In this document: positions 14,766-31,138 of the stretch, piece by piece
Position numbering within the stretch: the stretch's first letter is position 1
How the letters are laid out: every line of letters begins with the position of its first letter
Source of the DNA: Parapristionchus giblindavisi
Lineage: Eukaryota > Nematoda > Chromadorea > Rhabditida > Diplogasteridae
Assembly (NCBI GenBank): GCA_943737045.1
Contig: CALSFV010000212.1
Span: 1,163,001-1,227,000 of the forward strand
DNA: 64,000 nucleotides
Direction: 5' to 3'
Notes under the pieces: model-generated
Told to the model about the DNA's origin: nothing
The model's input: the letters and a program-made list of their open reading frames with translations, nothing else
Databases searched by the model: none
Position numbers and translations under genes: made by a program

Positions 14766-16688
14766 TACTGACCACTTTGAAATAGTTTATCTTATTCAGA
14801 ATTTTTCGCTCTTTCATTTGGTATATGACACGATAGGTTTCAATTTCATTTTCATATTTCTCAAGTTATCTTGATCATATCAGAGTAAAAGCTACTTTTG
14901 TACTTCGGTCATTATAGCAGCAGTAAAATATTACAGCTCGACATGACCTGAAGTGTGTCTCATTCAGATTTTTTTCCTCTTTCACATAGTATATTACTCG
15001 ATAAGTATCATTGACAATTAGACTTGTAACGAATTATTTTGTACCAAAAACAGAGAGTATTGAAAGATATATTTACATATTGGCCGTACTGACCACTTTG
15101 AAATAGTTTTCTTATTCAGAATTTTTCGCTCTTTCATTTGGTATATGACACGATAGGTTTCATTTTCATTTTCATATTTCTCAAGTTATCTTGATCATAT
15201 CAGAGTAAAAGCTACTTTTGTACTTCGGTCATTATAGCAGCAATAAAATATTACAGCTCGACATGACCTGAAGTGTGTCTCATTCAGAATTTTTTCCTCT
15301 TTCACATAGTATATTACTCGATAAGTATCATTGACAATTAGACTTGTAACAAATTATTTTGTACCAAAAACAGAGAGTATTGAAAGATAAATTTACATAT
15401 TGGCCGTACTGACCACTTTGAAATAGTTTATCTTATTCAGAATTTTTCGCTCTTTCATTTGGTATATGACACGATAGGTTTCAATTTCATTTTCATATTT
15501 CTCAAGTTATCTTGATCATATCAGAGTAAAAGCTACTTTTGTACTTCGGTCATTATAGCAGCAGTAAAATATTACAGCTCGACATGACCTGAAGTGTGTC
15601 TCATTCAGATTTTTTTCCTCTTTCACATAGTATATTACTCGATAAGTATCATTGACAATTAGACTTGTAACGAATTATTTTGTACCAAAAACAGAGAGTA
15701 TTGAAAGATATATTTACATATTGGCCGTACTGACCACTTTGAAATAGTTTTCTTATTCAGAATTTTTCGCTCTTTCATTTGGTATATGACACGATAGGTT
15801 TCATTTTCATTTTCATATTTCTCAAGTTATCTTGATCATATCAGAGTAAAAGCTACTTTTGTACTTCGGTCATTATAGCAGCAATAAAATATTACAGCTC
15901 GACATGACCTGAAGTGTGTCTCATTCAGAATTTTTTCCTCTTTCACATAGTATATTACTCGATAAGTATCATTGACAATTAGACTTGTAACAAATTATTT
16001 TGTACCAAAAACAGAGAGTATTGAAAGATAAATTTACATATTGGCCGTACTGACCACTTTGAAATAGTTTATCTTATTCAGAATTTTTCGCTCTTTCATT
16101 TGGTATATGACACGATAGGTTTCAATTTCATTTTCATATTTCTCAAGTTATCTTGATCATATCAGAGTAAAAGCTACTTTTGTACTTCGGTCATTATAGC
16201 AGCAGTAAAATATTACAGCTCGACATGACCTGAAGTGTGTCTCATTCAGATTTTTTTCCTCTTTCACATAGTATATTACTCGATAAGTATCATTGACAAT
16301 TAGACTTGTAACGAATTATTTTGTACCAAAAACAGAGAGTATTGAAAGATATATTTACATATTGGCCGTACTGAGCACTTTGAAATAGTTTTCTTATTCA
16401 GAATTTTTCGCTCTTTCATTTGGTATATGACACGATAGGTTTCATTTTCATTTTCATATTTCTCAAGTTATCTTGATCATATCAGAGTAAAAGCTACTTT
16501 TGTACTTCGGTCATTATAGCAGCAATAAAATATTACAGCTCGACATGACCTGAAGTGTGTCTCATTCAGAATTTTTTCCTCTTTCACATAGTATATTACT
16601 CGATAAGTATCATTGACAATTAGACCTGTAACAAATTATTTTGTACCAAAAACAGAGAGTATTGAAAGATAAATTTGCATATTGGCCG
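14766..16688 (+). repeat. Three tandem 641-bp dimeric repeat units
   Basis: Units start at 14766, 15407 and 16048. Each consists of a monomer with 'atctta', 'cagattttttt' and 'gatatat', followed by a monomer with 'gcagcaat', 'aacaaatt' and 'gataaat'. The third unit carries private changes ('actgagcac' near 16373, 'agacctgtaac' near 16622, 'atttgcat' near 16675). The preceding two monomers, 14125-14765, are a related but diverged pair. Confidence 0.87.
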
Positions 16689-19600
16689 TACTGACCACTT
16701 TGAAATAGTTTATCTTATTCAGAATTTTTCGCTCTTTCATTTGGTATATGACACGATAGGTTTCAATTTCATTTTCATATTTCTCAAGTTATCTTGATCA
16801 TATCAGAGTAAAAGCTACTTTTGTACTTCGGTCATTATAGCAGCAGTAAAATATTACAGCTCGACATGACCTGAAGTGTGTCTCATTCAGAATTTTTTCC
16901 TCTTTCACATAGTATATTACTCGATAAGTATCATTGACAATTAGACTTGTAACGAATTATTTTTGTACCAAAAACAGAGAGTATTGAAAGATAAATTTAC
17001 ATATTGGCCGTACTGACCACTTTGAAATAGTTTATCTTATTCAGAATTTTTCGCTCTTTCATTTGGTATATGACACGATAGGTTTCAATTTCATTTTCAT
17101 ATTTCTCAAGTTATCTTGATCATATCAGAGTAAAAGCTACTTTTGTACTTCGGTCATTATAGCAGCAGTAAAATATTACAGCTCGACATGACCTGAAGTG
17201 TGTCTCATTCAGAATTTTTTCCTCTTTCACATAGTATATCTCTCGATAAGTATCATTGACAATTAGACTTGTAACGAATTATTTTGTACCAAAAACAGAG
17301 AGTATTGAAAGATAAATTTACATATTGGCCGTACTGACCACTTTGAAATAGTTTATCTTATTCAGAATTTTTCGCTCTTTCATTTGGTATATGACACGAT
17401 AGGTTTCAATTTCATTTTCATATTTCTCAAGTTATCTTGATCATATCAGAGTAAAAGCTACTTTTGTACTTCGGTCATTATAGCAGTAGTAAAATATTAC
17501 AGCTCGACATGACCTGAAGTATGTCTTATTCAGAATTTTTTCCTCTTTCACATAGTATATTACTCGATAAGTATCATTGACAATTAGACTTGTAACGAAT
17601 TATTTTGTACCAAAAACAGAGAGTATTGAAAGATATATTTACATATTGGCCGTACTGACCACTTTGAAATAGTTTTCTTATTCAGAATTTTTCGCTCTTT
17701 CATTTGGTATATGACACGATAGGTTTCAATTTCATTTTCATATTTCTCAAGTTATCTTGATCATATCAGAGTAAAAGCTACTTTTGTACTTCGGTCATTA
17801 TAGCAGCAGTAAAATATTACAGCTCGACATGACCTGAAGTGTGTCTCATTCAGAATTTTTTCCTCTTTCACATAGTATATTACTCGATAAGTATCATTGA
17901 CAATTAGACTTGTAACGAATTATTTTTGTACCAAAAACAGAGAGTATTGAAAGATAAATTTACATATTGGCCGTACTGACCACTTTGAAATAGTTTATCT
18001 TATTCAGAATTTTTCGCTCTTTCATTTGGTATATGACACGATAGGTTTCAATTTCATTTTCATATTTCTCAAGTTATCTTGATCATATCAGAGTAAAAGC
18101 TACTTTTGTACTTCGGTCATTATAGCAGCAGTAAAATATTACAGCTCGACATGAACTGAAGTGTGTCTCATTCAGAATTTTTTCCTCTTTCACATAGTAT
18201 ATCTCTCGATAAGTATCATTGACAATTAGACTTGTAACGAATTATTTTGTACCAAAAACAGAGAGTATTGAAAGATAAATTTACATATTGGCCGTACTGA
18301 CCACTTTGAAATAGTTTATCTTATTCAGAATTTTTCGCTCTTTCATTTGGTATATGACACGATAGGTTTCAATTTCATTTTCATATTTCTCAAGTTATCT
18401 TGATCATATCAGAGTAAAAGCTACTTTTGTACTTCGGTCATTATAGCAGTAGTAAAATATTACAGCTCGACATGACCTGAAGTATGTCTTATTCAGAATT
18501 TTTTCCTCTTTCACATAGTATATTACTCGATAAGTATCATTGACAATTAGACTTGTAACGAATTATTTTTGTACCAAAAACAGAGAGTACTGAAAGATAA
18601 ATTTACATATAGGCCGTACTGACCACTTTGAAATAGTTTTCTTATTCAGAATTTTTCGCTCTTTCATTTGGTATATGACACGATAGGTTTCATTTTCATT
18701 TTCATATTTCTCAAGTTATCTTGATCATATCAGAGTAAAAGCTACTTTTGTACTTCGGTCATTATAGCAGCAATAAAATATTACAGCTCGACATGACCTG
18801 AAGTGTGTCTCATTCAGAATTTTTTCCTCTTTCACATAGTATATTACTCGATAAGTATCATTGACAATTAGACTTGTAACAAATTATTTTGTACCAAAAA
18901 CAGAGAGTATTGAAAGATAAATTTACATATTGGCCGTACTGACCACTTTGAAATAGTTTATCTTATTCAGAATTTTTCGCTCTTTCATTTGGTATATGAC
19001 ACGATAGGTTTCAATTTCATTTTCATATTTCTCAAGTTATCTTGATCATATCAGAGTAAAAGCTACTTTTGTACTTCGGTCATTATAGCAGCAGTAAAAT
19101 ATTACAGCTCGACATGACCTGAAGTGTGTCTCATTCAGAATTTTTTCCTCTTTCACATAGTATATTACTCGATAAGTATCATTGACAATTAGACTTGTAA
19201 CAAATTATTTTGTACCAAAAACAGAGAGTATTGAAAGATAAATTTACATATTGGCCGTACTGACCACTTTGAAATAGTTTATCTTATTCAGAATTTTTCG
19301 CTCTTTCATTTGGTATATGACACGATAGGTTTCAATTTCATTTTCATATTTCTCAAGTTATCTTGATCATATCAGAGTAAAAGCTACTTTTGTACTTCGG
19401 TCATTATAGCAGCAGTAAAATATTACAGCTCGACATGACCTGAAGTGTGTCTCATTCAGATTTTTTTCCTCTTTCACATAGTATATTACTCGATAAGTAT
19501 CATTGACAATTAGACTTGTAACGAATTATTTTGTACCAAAAACAGAGAGTATTGAAAGATATATTTACATATTGGCCGTACTGACCACTTTGAAATAGTT

Positions 19601-22600
19601 TTCTTATTCAGAATTTTTCGCTCTTTCATTTGGTATATGACACGATAGGTTTCATTTTCATTTTCATATTTCTCAAGTTATCTTGATCATATCAGAGTAA
19701 AAGCTACTTTTGTACTTCGGTCATTATAGCAGCAATAAAATATTACAGCTCGACATGACCTGAAGTGTGTCTCATTCAGAATTTTTTCCTCTTTCACATA
19801 GTATATTACTCGATAAGTATCATTGACAATTAGACTTGTAACAAATTATTTTGTACCAAAAACAGAGAGTATTGAAAGATAAATTTACATATTGGCCGTA
19901 CTGACCACTTTGAAATAGTTTATCTTATTCAGAATTTTTCGCTCTTTCATTTGGTATATGACACGATAGGTTTCAATTTCATTTTCATATTTCTCAAGTT
20001 ATCTTGATCATATCAGAGTAAAAGCTACTTTTGTACTTCGGTCATTATAGCAGCAGTAAAATATTACAGCTCGACATGACCTGAAGTGTGTCTCATTCAG
20101 AATTTTTTCCTCTTTCACATAGTATATTACTCGATAAGTATCATTGACAATTAGACTTGTAACGAATTATTTTTGTACCAAAAACATAGAGTACTGAAAG
20201 ATAAATTTACATATAGGCCGTACTGACCACTTTGAAATAGTTTTCTTATTCAGAATGTTTCGCTCTTTCATTTGGTATATGACACGATAGGTTTCATTTT
20301 CATTTTCATATTTCTCAAGTTATCTTGATCATATCAGAGTAAAAGCTACTTTTGTACTTCGGTCATTATAGCAGCAGTAAAATATTACAGCTCGACATGA
20401 CCTGAAGTGTGTCTCATTCAGAATTTTTTCCTTTTTCACATAGTATATTACTCGATAAGTATCATTGACAATTAGACTTGTAACGAATTATTTTTGTACC
20501 AAAAACAGAGAGTATTGAAAGATAAATTTACATATTGGCCGTACTGACCACTTTGAAATAGTTTTCTTATTCAGAATTTTTCGCTCTTTCATTTGGTATA
20601 TGACACGATAGGTTTCATTTTCATTTTCATATTTCTCAAGTTATCTTGATCATATCAGAGTAAAAGCTACTTTTGTACTTCGGTCATTATAGCAGCAATA
20701 AAATATTACAGCTCGACATGACCTGAAGTGTGTCTCATTCAGAATTTTTTCCTCTTTCACATAGTATATTACTCGATAAGTATCATTGACAATTAGACTT
20801 GTAACAAATTATTTTGTACCAAAAACAGAGAGTATTGAAAGATAAATTTACATATTGGCCGTACTGACCACTTTGAAATAGTTTATCTTATTCAGAATTT
20901 TTCGCTCTTTCATTTGGTATATGACACGATAGGTTTCAATTTCATTTTCATATTTCTCAAGTTATCTTGATCATATCAGAGTAAAAGCTACTTTTGTACT
21001 TCGGTCATTATAGCAGCAGTAAAATATTACAGCTCGACATGACCTGAAGTGTGTCTCATTCAGAATTTTTTCCTCTTTCACATAGTATATTACTCGATAA
21101 GTATCATTGACAATTAGACTTGTAACGAATTATTTTTGTACCAAAAACAGAGAGTACTGAAAGATAAATTTACATATAGGCCGTACTGACCACTTTGAAA
21201 TAGTTTTCTTATTCAGAATGTTTCGCTCTTTCATTTGGTATATGACACGATAGGTTTCATTTTCATTTTCATATTTCTCAAGTTATCTTGATCATATCAG
21301 AGTAAAAGCTACTTTTGTACTTCGGTCATTATAGCAGCAGTAAAATATTACAGCTCGACATGACCTGAAGTGTGTCTCATTCAGAATTTTTTCCTTTTTC
21401 ACATAGTATATTACTCGATAAGTATCATTGACAATTAGACTTGTAACGAATTATTTTTGTACCAAAAACAGAGAGTATTGAAAGATAAATTTACATATTG
21501 GCCGTACTGACCACTTTGAAATAGTTTATCTTATTCAGAATTTTTCGCTCTTTCATTTGGTATATGACACGATAGGTTTCAATTTCATTTTCATATTTCT
21601 CAAGTTATCTTGATCATATCAGAGTAAAAGCTACTTTTGTACTTCGGTCATTATAGCAGTAGTAAAATATTACAGCTCGACATGACCTGAAGTATGTCTT
21701 ATTCAGAATTTTTTCCTCTTTCACATAGTATATTACTCGATAAGTATCATTGACAATTAGACTTGTAACGAATTATTTTTGTACCAAAAACAGAGAGTAC
21801 TGAAAGATAAATTTACATATAGGCCGTACTGACCACTTTGAAATAGTTTTCTTATTCAGAATGTTTCGCTCTTTCATTTGGTATATGACACGATAGGTTT
21901 CATTTTCATTTTCATATTTCTCAAGTTATCTTGATCATATCAGAGTAAAAGCTACTTTTGTACTTCGGTCATTATAGCAGCAGTAAAATATTACAGCTCG
22001 ACATGACCTGAAGTGTGTCTCATTCAGAATTTTTTCCTTTTTCACATAGTATATTACTCGATAAGTATCATTGACAATTAGACTTGTAACGAATTATTTT
22101 GTACCAAAAACAGAGAGTATTGAAAGATAAATTTACATATTGGCCGTACTGACCACTTTGAAATAGTTTATCTTATTCAGAATTTTTCGCTCTTTCATTT
22201 GGTATATGACACGATAGGTTTCAATTTCATTTTCATATTTCTCAAGTTATCTTGATCATATCAGAGTAAAAGCTACTTTTGTACTTCGGTCATTATAGCA
22301 GTAGTAAAATATTACAGCTCGACATGACCTGAAGTATGTCTTATTCAGAATTTTTTCCTCTTTCACATAGTATATTACTCGATAAGTATCATTGACAATT
22401 AGACTTGTAACGAATTATTTTTGTACCAAAAACAGAGAGTACTGAAAGATAAATTTACATATAGGCCGTACTGACCACTTTGAAATAGTTTTCTTATTCA
22501 GAATGTTTCGCTCTTTCATTTGGTATATGACACGATAGGTTTCATTTTCATTTTCATATTTCTCAAGTTATCTTGATCATATCAGAGTAAAAGCTACTTT

Positions 22601-25600
22601 TGTACTTCGGTCATTATAGCAGCAGTAAAATATTACAGCTCGACATGACCTGAAGTGTGTCTCATTCAGAATTTTTTCCTTTTTCACATAGTATATTACT
22701 CGATAAGTATCATTGACAATTAGACTTGTAACGAATTATTTTTGTACCAAAAACAGAGAGTATTGAAAGATAAATTTACATATTGGCCGTACTGACCACT
22801 TTGAAATAGTTTATCTTATTCAGAATTTTTCGCTCTTTCATTTGGTATATGACACGATAGGTTTCATTTTCATTTTCATATTTCTCAAGTTATCTTGATC
22901 ATATCAGAGTAAAAGCTACTTTTGTACTTCGGTCATTATAGCAGCAATAAAATATTACAGCTCGACATGACCTGAAGTGTGTCTCATTCAGAATTTTTTC
23001 CTCTTTCACATAGTATATTACTCGATAAGTATCATTGACAATTAGACTTGTAACAAATTATTTTGTACCAAAAACAGAGAGTATTGAAAGATAAATTTAC
23101 ATATTGGCCGTACTGACCACTTTGAAATAGTTTATCTTATTCAGAATTTTTCGCTCTTTCATTTGGTATATGACACGATAGGTTTCAATTTCATTTTCAT
23201 ATTTCTCAAGTTATCTTGATCATATCAGAGTAAAAGCTACTTTTGTACTTCGGTCATTATAGCAGCAGTAAAATATTACAGCTCGACATGACCTGAAGTG
23301 TGTCTCATTCAGAATTTTTTCCTCTTTCACATAGTATATTACTCGATAAGTATCATTGACAATTAGACTTGTAACGAATTATTTTTGTACCAAAAACAGA
23401 GAGTACTGAAAGATAAATTTACATATAGGCCGTACTGACCACTTTGAAATAGTTTTCTTATTCAGAATGTTTCGCTCTTTCATTTGGTATATGACACGAT
23501 AGGTTTCATTTTCATTTTCATATTTCTCAAGTTATCTTGATCATATCAGAGTAAAAGCTACTTTTGTACTTCGGTCATTATAGCAGCAGTAAAATATTAC
23601 AGCTCGACATGACCTGAAGTGTGTCTCATTCAGAATTTTTTCCTTTTTCACATAGTATATTACTCGATAAGTATCATTGACAATTAGACTTGTAACGAAT
23701 TATTTTTGTACCAAAAACAGAGAGTATTGAAAGATAAATTTACATATTGGCCGTACTGACCACTTTGAAATAGTTTATCTTATTCAGAATTTTTCGCTCT
23801 TTCATTTGGTATATGACACGATAGGTTTCAATTTCATTTTCATATTTCTCAAGTTATCTTGATCATATCAGAGTAAAAGCTACTTTTGTACTTCGGTCAT
23901 TATAGCAGTAGTAAAATATTACAGCTCGACATGACCTGAAGTATGTCTTATTCAGAATTTTTTCCTCTTTCACATAGTATATTACTCGATAAGTATCATT
24001 GACAATTAGACTTGTAACGAATTATTTTTGTACCAAAAACAGAGAGTACTGAAAGATAAATTTACATATAGGCCGTACTGACCACTTTGAAATAGTTTTC
24101 TTATTCAGAATGTTTCGCTCTTTCATTTGGTATATGACACGATAGGTTTCATTTTCATTTTCATATTTCTCAAGTTATCTTGATCATATCAGAGTAAAAG
24201 CTACTTTTGTACTTCGGTCATTATAGCAGTAGTAAAATATTACAGCTCGACATGACCTGAAGTATGTCTTATTCAGAATTTTTTCCTCTTTCACATAGTA
24301 TATTACTCGATAAGTATCATTGACAATTAGACTTGTAACGAATTATTTTTGTACCAAAAACAGAGAGTACTGAAAGATAAATTTACATATAGGCCGTACT
24401 GACCACTTTGAAATAGTTTTCTTATTCAGAATGTTTCGCTCTTTCATTTGGTATATGACACGATAGGTTTCATTTTCATTTTCATATTTCTCAAGTTATC
24501 TTGATCATATCAGAGTAAAAGCTACTTTTGTACTTCGGTCATTATAGCAGCAGTAAAATATTACAGCTCGACATGACCTGAAGTGTGTCTCATTCAGAAT
24601 TTTTTCCTTTTTCACATAGTATATTACTCGATAAGTATCATTGACAATTAGACTTGTAACGAATTATTTTTGTACCAAAAACAGAGAGTATTGAAAGATA
24701 AATTTACATATTGGCCGTACTGACCACTTTGAAATAGTTTATCTTATTCAGAATTTTTCGCTCTTTCATTTGGTATATGACACGATAGGTTTCAATTTCA
24801 TTTTCATATTTCTCAAGTTATCTTGATCATATCAGAGTAAAAGCTACTTTTGTACTTCGGTCATTATAGCAGCAGTAAAATATTACAGCTCGACATGACC
24901 TGAAGTGTGTCTCATTCAGAATTTTTTCCTCTTTCACATAGTATATTACTCGATAAGTATCATTGACAATTAGACTTGTAACGAATTATTTTGTACCAAA
25001 AACAGAGAGTATTGAAAGATATATTTACATATTGGCCGTACTGACCACTTTGAAATAGTTTTCTTATTCAGAATTTTTCGCTCTTTCATTTGGTATATGA
25101 CACGATAGGTTTCATTTTCATTTTCATATTTCTCAAGTTATCTTGATCATATCAGAGTAAAAGCTACTTTTGTACTTCGGTCATTATAGCAGCAATAAAA
25201 TATTACAGCTCGACATGACCTGAAGTGTGTCTCATTCAGAATTTTTTCCTCTTTCACATAGTATATCTCTCGATAAGTATCATTGACAATTAGACTTGTA
25301 ACGATTTATTTTGTACCAAAAACAGAGAGTATTGAAAGATAAATTTACATATTGGAAGTACTGACCACTTTGAAATAGTTTATCTTATTCAGAATTTTTC
25401 GCTCTTTCATTTGGTATATGACACGATAGGTTTCAATTTCATTTTCATTTTTCTCAAGTTATCTTGATCATATCAGAGTAAAAGCTACTTTTGTACTTCG
25501 GTCATTATAGCAGCAGTAAAATATTACAGCTCGACATGACCTGAAGTGTGTCTCATTCAGATTTTTTTCCTCTTTCACATAGTATATTACTCGATAAGTA

Positions 25601-28600
25601 TCATTGACAATTAGACTTGTAACGAATTATTTTGTACCAAAAACAGAGAGTATTGAAAGATATATTTACATATTGGCCGTACTGACCACTTTGAAATAGT
25701 TTTCTTATTCAGAATTTTTCGCTCTTTCATTTGGTATATGACACGATAGGTTTCATTTTCATTTTCATATTTCTCAAGTTATCTTGATCATATCAGAGTA
25801 AAAGCTACTTTTGTACTTCGGTCATTATAGCAGCAATAAAATATTACAGCTCGACATGACCTGAAGTGTGTCTCATTCAGAATTTTTTCCTCTTTCACAT
25901 AGTATATTACTCGATAAGTATCATTGACAATTAGACTTGTAACAAATTATTTTGTACCAAAAACAGAGAGTATTGAAAGATAAATTTACATATTGGCCGT
26001 ACTGACCACTTTGAAATAGTTTATCTTATTCAGAATTTTTCGCTCTTTCATTTGGTATATGACACGATAGGTTTCAATTTCATTTTCATATTTCTCAAGT
26101 TATCTTGATCATATCAGAGTAAAAGCTACTTTTGTACTTCGGTCATTATAGCAGCAGTAAAATATTACAGCTCGACATGACCTGAAGTGTGTCTCATTCA
26201 GAATTTTTTCCTCTTTCACATAGTATATTACTCGATAAGTATCATTGACAATTAGACTTGTAACGAATTATTTTTGTACCAAAAACAGAGAGTATTGAAA
26301 GATAAATTTACATATTGGCCGTACTGACCACTTTGAAATAGTTTATCTTATTCAGAATTTTTCGCTCTTTCATTTGGTATATGACACGATAGGTTTCAAT
26401 TTCATTTTCATATTTCTCAAGTTATCTTGATCATATCAGAGTAAAAGCTACTTTTGTACTTCGGTCATTATAGCAGTAGTAAAATATTACAGCTCGACAT
26501 GACCTGAAGTATGTCTTATTCAGAATTTTTTCCTCTTTCACATAGTATATTACTCGATAAGTTTCATTGACAATTAGACTTGTAACGAATTATTTTTGTA
26601 CCAAAAACAGAGAGTACTGAAAGATAAATTTACATATAGGCCGTACTGACCACTTTGAAATAGTTTTCTTATTCAGAATTTTTCGCTCTTTCATTTGGTA
26701 TATGACACGATAGGTTTCATTTTCATTTTCATATTTCTCAAGTTATCTTGATCATATCAGAGTAAAAGCTACTTTTGTACTTCGGTCATTATAGCAGCAA
26801 TAAAATATTACAGCTCGACATGACCTGAAGTGTGTCTCATTCAGAATTTTTTCCTCTTTCACATAGTATATTACTCGATAAGTATCATTGACAATTAGAC
26901 TTGTAACAAATTATTTTGTACCAAAAACAGAGAGTATTGAAAGATAAATTTACATATTGGCCGTACTGACCACTTTGAAATAGTTTATCTTATTCAGAAT
27001 TTTTCGCTCTTTCATTTGGTATATGACACGATAGGTTTCAATTTCATTTTCATATTTCTCAAGTTATCTTGATCATATCAGAGTAAAAGCTACTTTTGTA
27101 CTTCGGTCATTATAGCAGCAGTAAAATATTACAGCTCGACATGACCTGAAGTGTGTCTCATTCAGAATTTTTTCCTCTTTCACATAGTATATTACTCGAT
27201 AAGTATCATTGACAATTAGACTTGTAACAAATTATTTTGTACCAAAAACAGAGAGTATTGAAAGATAAATTTACATATTGGCCGTACTGACCACTTTGAA
27301 ATAGTTTATCTTATTCAGAATTTTTCGCTCTTTCATTTGGTATATGACACGATAGGTTTCAATTTCATTTTCATATTTCTCAAGTTATCTTGATCATATC
27401 AGAGTAAAAGCTACTTTTGTACTTCGGTCATTATAGCAGCAGTAAAATATTACAGCTCGACATGACCTGAAGTGTGTCTCATTCAGATTTTTTTCCTCTT
27501 TCACATAGTATATTACTCGATAAGTATCATTGACAATTAGACTTGTAACGAATTATTTTGTACCAAAAACAGAGAGTATTGAAAGATATATTTACATATT
27601 GGCCGTACTGACCACTTTGAAATAGTTTTCTTATTCAGAATTTTTCGCTCTTTCATTTGGTATATGACACGATAGGTTTCATTTTCATTTTCATATTTCT
27701 CAAGTTATCTTGATCATATCAGAGTAAAAGCTACTTTTGTACTTCGGTCATTATAGCAGCAATAAAATACTACAGCTCGACATGACCTGAAGTGTGTCTC
27801 ATTCAGAATTTTTTCCTCTTTCACATAGTATATTACTCGATAAGTATCATTGACAATTAGACTTGTAACAAATTATTTTGTACCAAAAACAGAGAGTATT
27901 GAAAGATAAATTTACATATTGGCCGTACTGACCACTTTGAAATAGTTTATCTTATTCAGAATTTTTCGCTCTTTCATTTGGTATATGACACGATAGGTTT
28001 CAATTTCATTTTCATATTTCTCAAGTTATCTTGATCATATCAGAGTAAAAGCTACTTTTGTACTTCGGTCATTATAGCAGCAGTAAAATATTACAGCTCG
28101 ACATGACCTGAAGTGTGTCTCATTCAGAATTTTTTCATCTTTCACATAGTATATTACTCGATAAGTATCATTGACAATTAGACTTGTAACGAATTATTTT
28201 TGTACCAAAAACAGAGAGTATTGAAAGATAAATTTACATATTGGCCGTACTGACCACTTTGAAATAGTTTATCTTATTCAGAATTTTTCGCTCTTTCATT
28301 TGGTATATGACACGATAGGTTTCAATTTCATTTTCATATTTCTCAAGTTATCTTGATCATATCAGAGTAAAAGCTACTTTTGTACTTCGGTCATTATAGC
28401 AGCAGTAAAATATTACAGCTCGACATGACCTGAAGTGTGTCTCATTCAGAATTTTTTCCTCTTTCACATAGTATATCTCTCGATAAGTATCATTGACAAT
28501 TAGACTTGTAACGAATTATTTTGTACCAAAAACAGAGAGTATTGAAAGATAAATTTACATATTGGCCGTACTGACCACTTTGAAATAGTTTATCTTATTC

Positions 28601-31138
28601 AGAATTTTTCGCTCTTTCATTTGGTATATGACACGATAGGTTTCAATTTCATTTTCATATTTCTCAAGTTATCTTGATCATATCAGAGTAAAAGCTACTT
28701 TTGTACTTCGGTCATTATAGCAGCAGTAAAATATTACAGCTCGACATGACCTGAAGTGTGTCTCATTCAGAATTTTTTCCTCTTTCACATAGTATATTAC
28801 TCGATAAGTATCATTGACAATTAGACTTGTAACGAATTATTTTTGTACCAAAAACAGAGAGTATTGAAAGATAAATTTACATATTGGCCGTACTGACCAC
28901 TTTGAAATAGTTTATCTTATTCAGAATTTTTCGCTCTTTCATTTGGTATATGACACGATAGGTTTCAATTTCATTTTCATATTTCTCAAGTTATCTTGAT
29001 CATATCAGAGTAAAAGCTACTTTTGTACTTCGGTCATTATAGCAGCAGTAAAATATTACAGCTCGACATGACCTGAAGTGTGTCTCATTCAGAATTTTTT
29101 CCTCTTTCACATAGTATATCTCTCGATAAGTATCATTGACAATTAGACTTGTAACGAATTATTTTGTACCAAAAACAGAGAGTATTGAAAGATAAATTTA
29201 CATATTGGCCGTACTGACCACTTTGAAATAGTTTATCTTATTCAGAATTTTTCGCTCTTTCATTTGGTATATGACACGATAGGTTTCAATTTCATTTTCA
29301 TATTTCTCAAGTTATCTTGATCATATCAGAGTAAAAGCTACTTTTGTACTTCGGTCATTATAGCAGTAGTAAAATATTACAGCTCGACATGACCTGAAGT
29401 ATGTCTTATTCAGAATTTTTTCCTCTTTCACATAGTATATTACTCGATAAGTATCATTGACAATTAGACTTGTAACGAATTATTTTTGTACCAAAAACAG
29501 AGAGTACTGAAAGATAAATTTACATATAGGCCGTACTGACCACTTTGAAATAGTTTTCTTATTCAGAATGTTTCGCTCTTTCATTTGGTATATGACACGA
29601 TAGGTTTCATTTTCATTTTCATATTTCTCAAGTTATCTTGATCATATCAGAGTAAAAGCTACTTTTGTACTTCGGTCATTATAGCAGCAGTAAAATATTA
29701 CAGCTCGACATGACCTGAAGTGTGTCTCATTCAGAATTTTTTCCTCTTTCACATAGTATATCTCTCGATAAGTATCATTGACAATTAGACTTGTAACGAA
29801 TTATTTTGTACCAAAAACAGAGAGTATTGAAAGATAAATTTACATATTGGCCGTACTGACCACTTTGAAATAGTTTATCTTATTCAGAATTTTTCGCTCT
29901 TTCATTTGGTATATGACACGATAGGTTTCAATTTCATTTTCATATTTCTCAAGTTATCTTGATCATATCAGAGTAAAAGCTACTTTTGTACTTCGGTCAT
30001 TATAGCAGTAGTAAAATATTACAGCTCGACATGACCTGAAGTATGTCTTATTCAGAATTTTTTCCTCTTTCACATAGTATATTACTCGATAAGTATCATT
30101 GACAATTAGACTTGTAACGAATTATTTTTGTACCAAAAACAGAGAGTACTGAAAGATAAATTTACATATAGGCCGTACTGACCACTTTGAAATAGTTTTC
30201 TTATTCAGAATGTTTCGCTCTTTCATTTGGTATATGACACGATAGGTTTCATTTTCATTTTCATATTTCTCAAGTTATCTTGATCATATCAGAGTAAAAG
30301 CTACTTTTGTACTTCGGTCATTATAGCAGCAGTAAAATATTACAGCTCGACATGACCTGAAGTGTGTCTCATTCAGAATTTTTTCCTTTTTCACATAGTA
30401 TATTACTCGATAAGTATCATTGACAATTAGACTTGTAACGAATTATTTTTGTACCAAAAACAGAGAGTATTGAAAGATAAATTTACATATTGGCCGTACT
30501 GACCACTTTGAAATAGTTTTCTTATTCAGAATTTTTCGCTCTTTCATTTGGTATATGACACGATAGGTTTCAATTTCATTTTCATATTTCTCAAGTTATC
30601 TTGATCATATCAGAGTAAAAGCTACTTTTGTACTTCGGTCATTATAGCAGCAGTAAAATATTACAGCTCGACATGACCTGAAGTGTGTCTCATTCAGAAT
30701 TTTTTCCTCTTTCACATAGTATATTACTCGATAAGTATCATTGACAATTAGACTTGTAACGAATTATTTTTGTACCAAAAACAGAGAGTATTGAAAGATA
30801 TATTTACATATTGGCCGTACTGACCACTTTGAAATAGTTTTCTTATTCAGAATTTTTCGCTCTTTCATTTGGTATATGACACGATAGGTTTCAATTTCAT
30901 TTTCATATTTCTCAAGTTATCTTGATCATATCAGAGTAAAAGCTACTTTTGTACTTCGGTCATTATAGCAGCAGTAAAATATTACAGCTCGACATGACCT
31001 GAAGTGTGTCTCATTCAGAATTTTTTCCTCTTTCACATAGTATATTACTCGATAAGTATCATTGACAATTAGACTTGTAACGAATTATTTTTGTACCAAA
31101 AACAGAGAGTATTGAAAGATATATTTACATATTGGCCG
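16689..31138 (+). repeat. Remaining left-array mosaic (about 45 monomers)
   Basis: About forty-five further monomers of the same variants in changing order. Recognisable modules include a dimer of an 'atctta' five-T monomer and an 'atctta' 'tatctctc' monomer, seen at 27927-29211 as two successive copies. The 'gcagtagt' and 'cctttttcac' dimer also recurs. The last three monomers before the retroelement are a combination not seen elsewhere ('ttttctta' with 'ttcaatttc'). No genes or non-satellite insertions were seen in this stretch. Confidence 0.88.
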
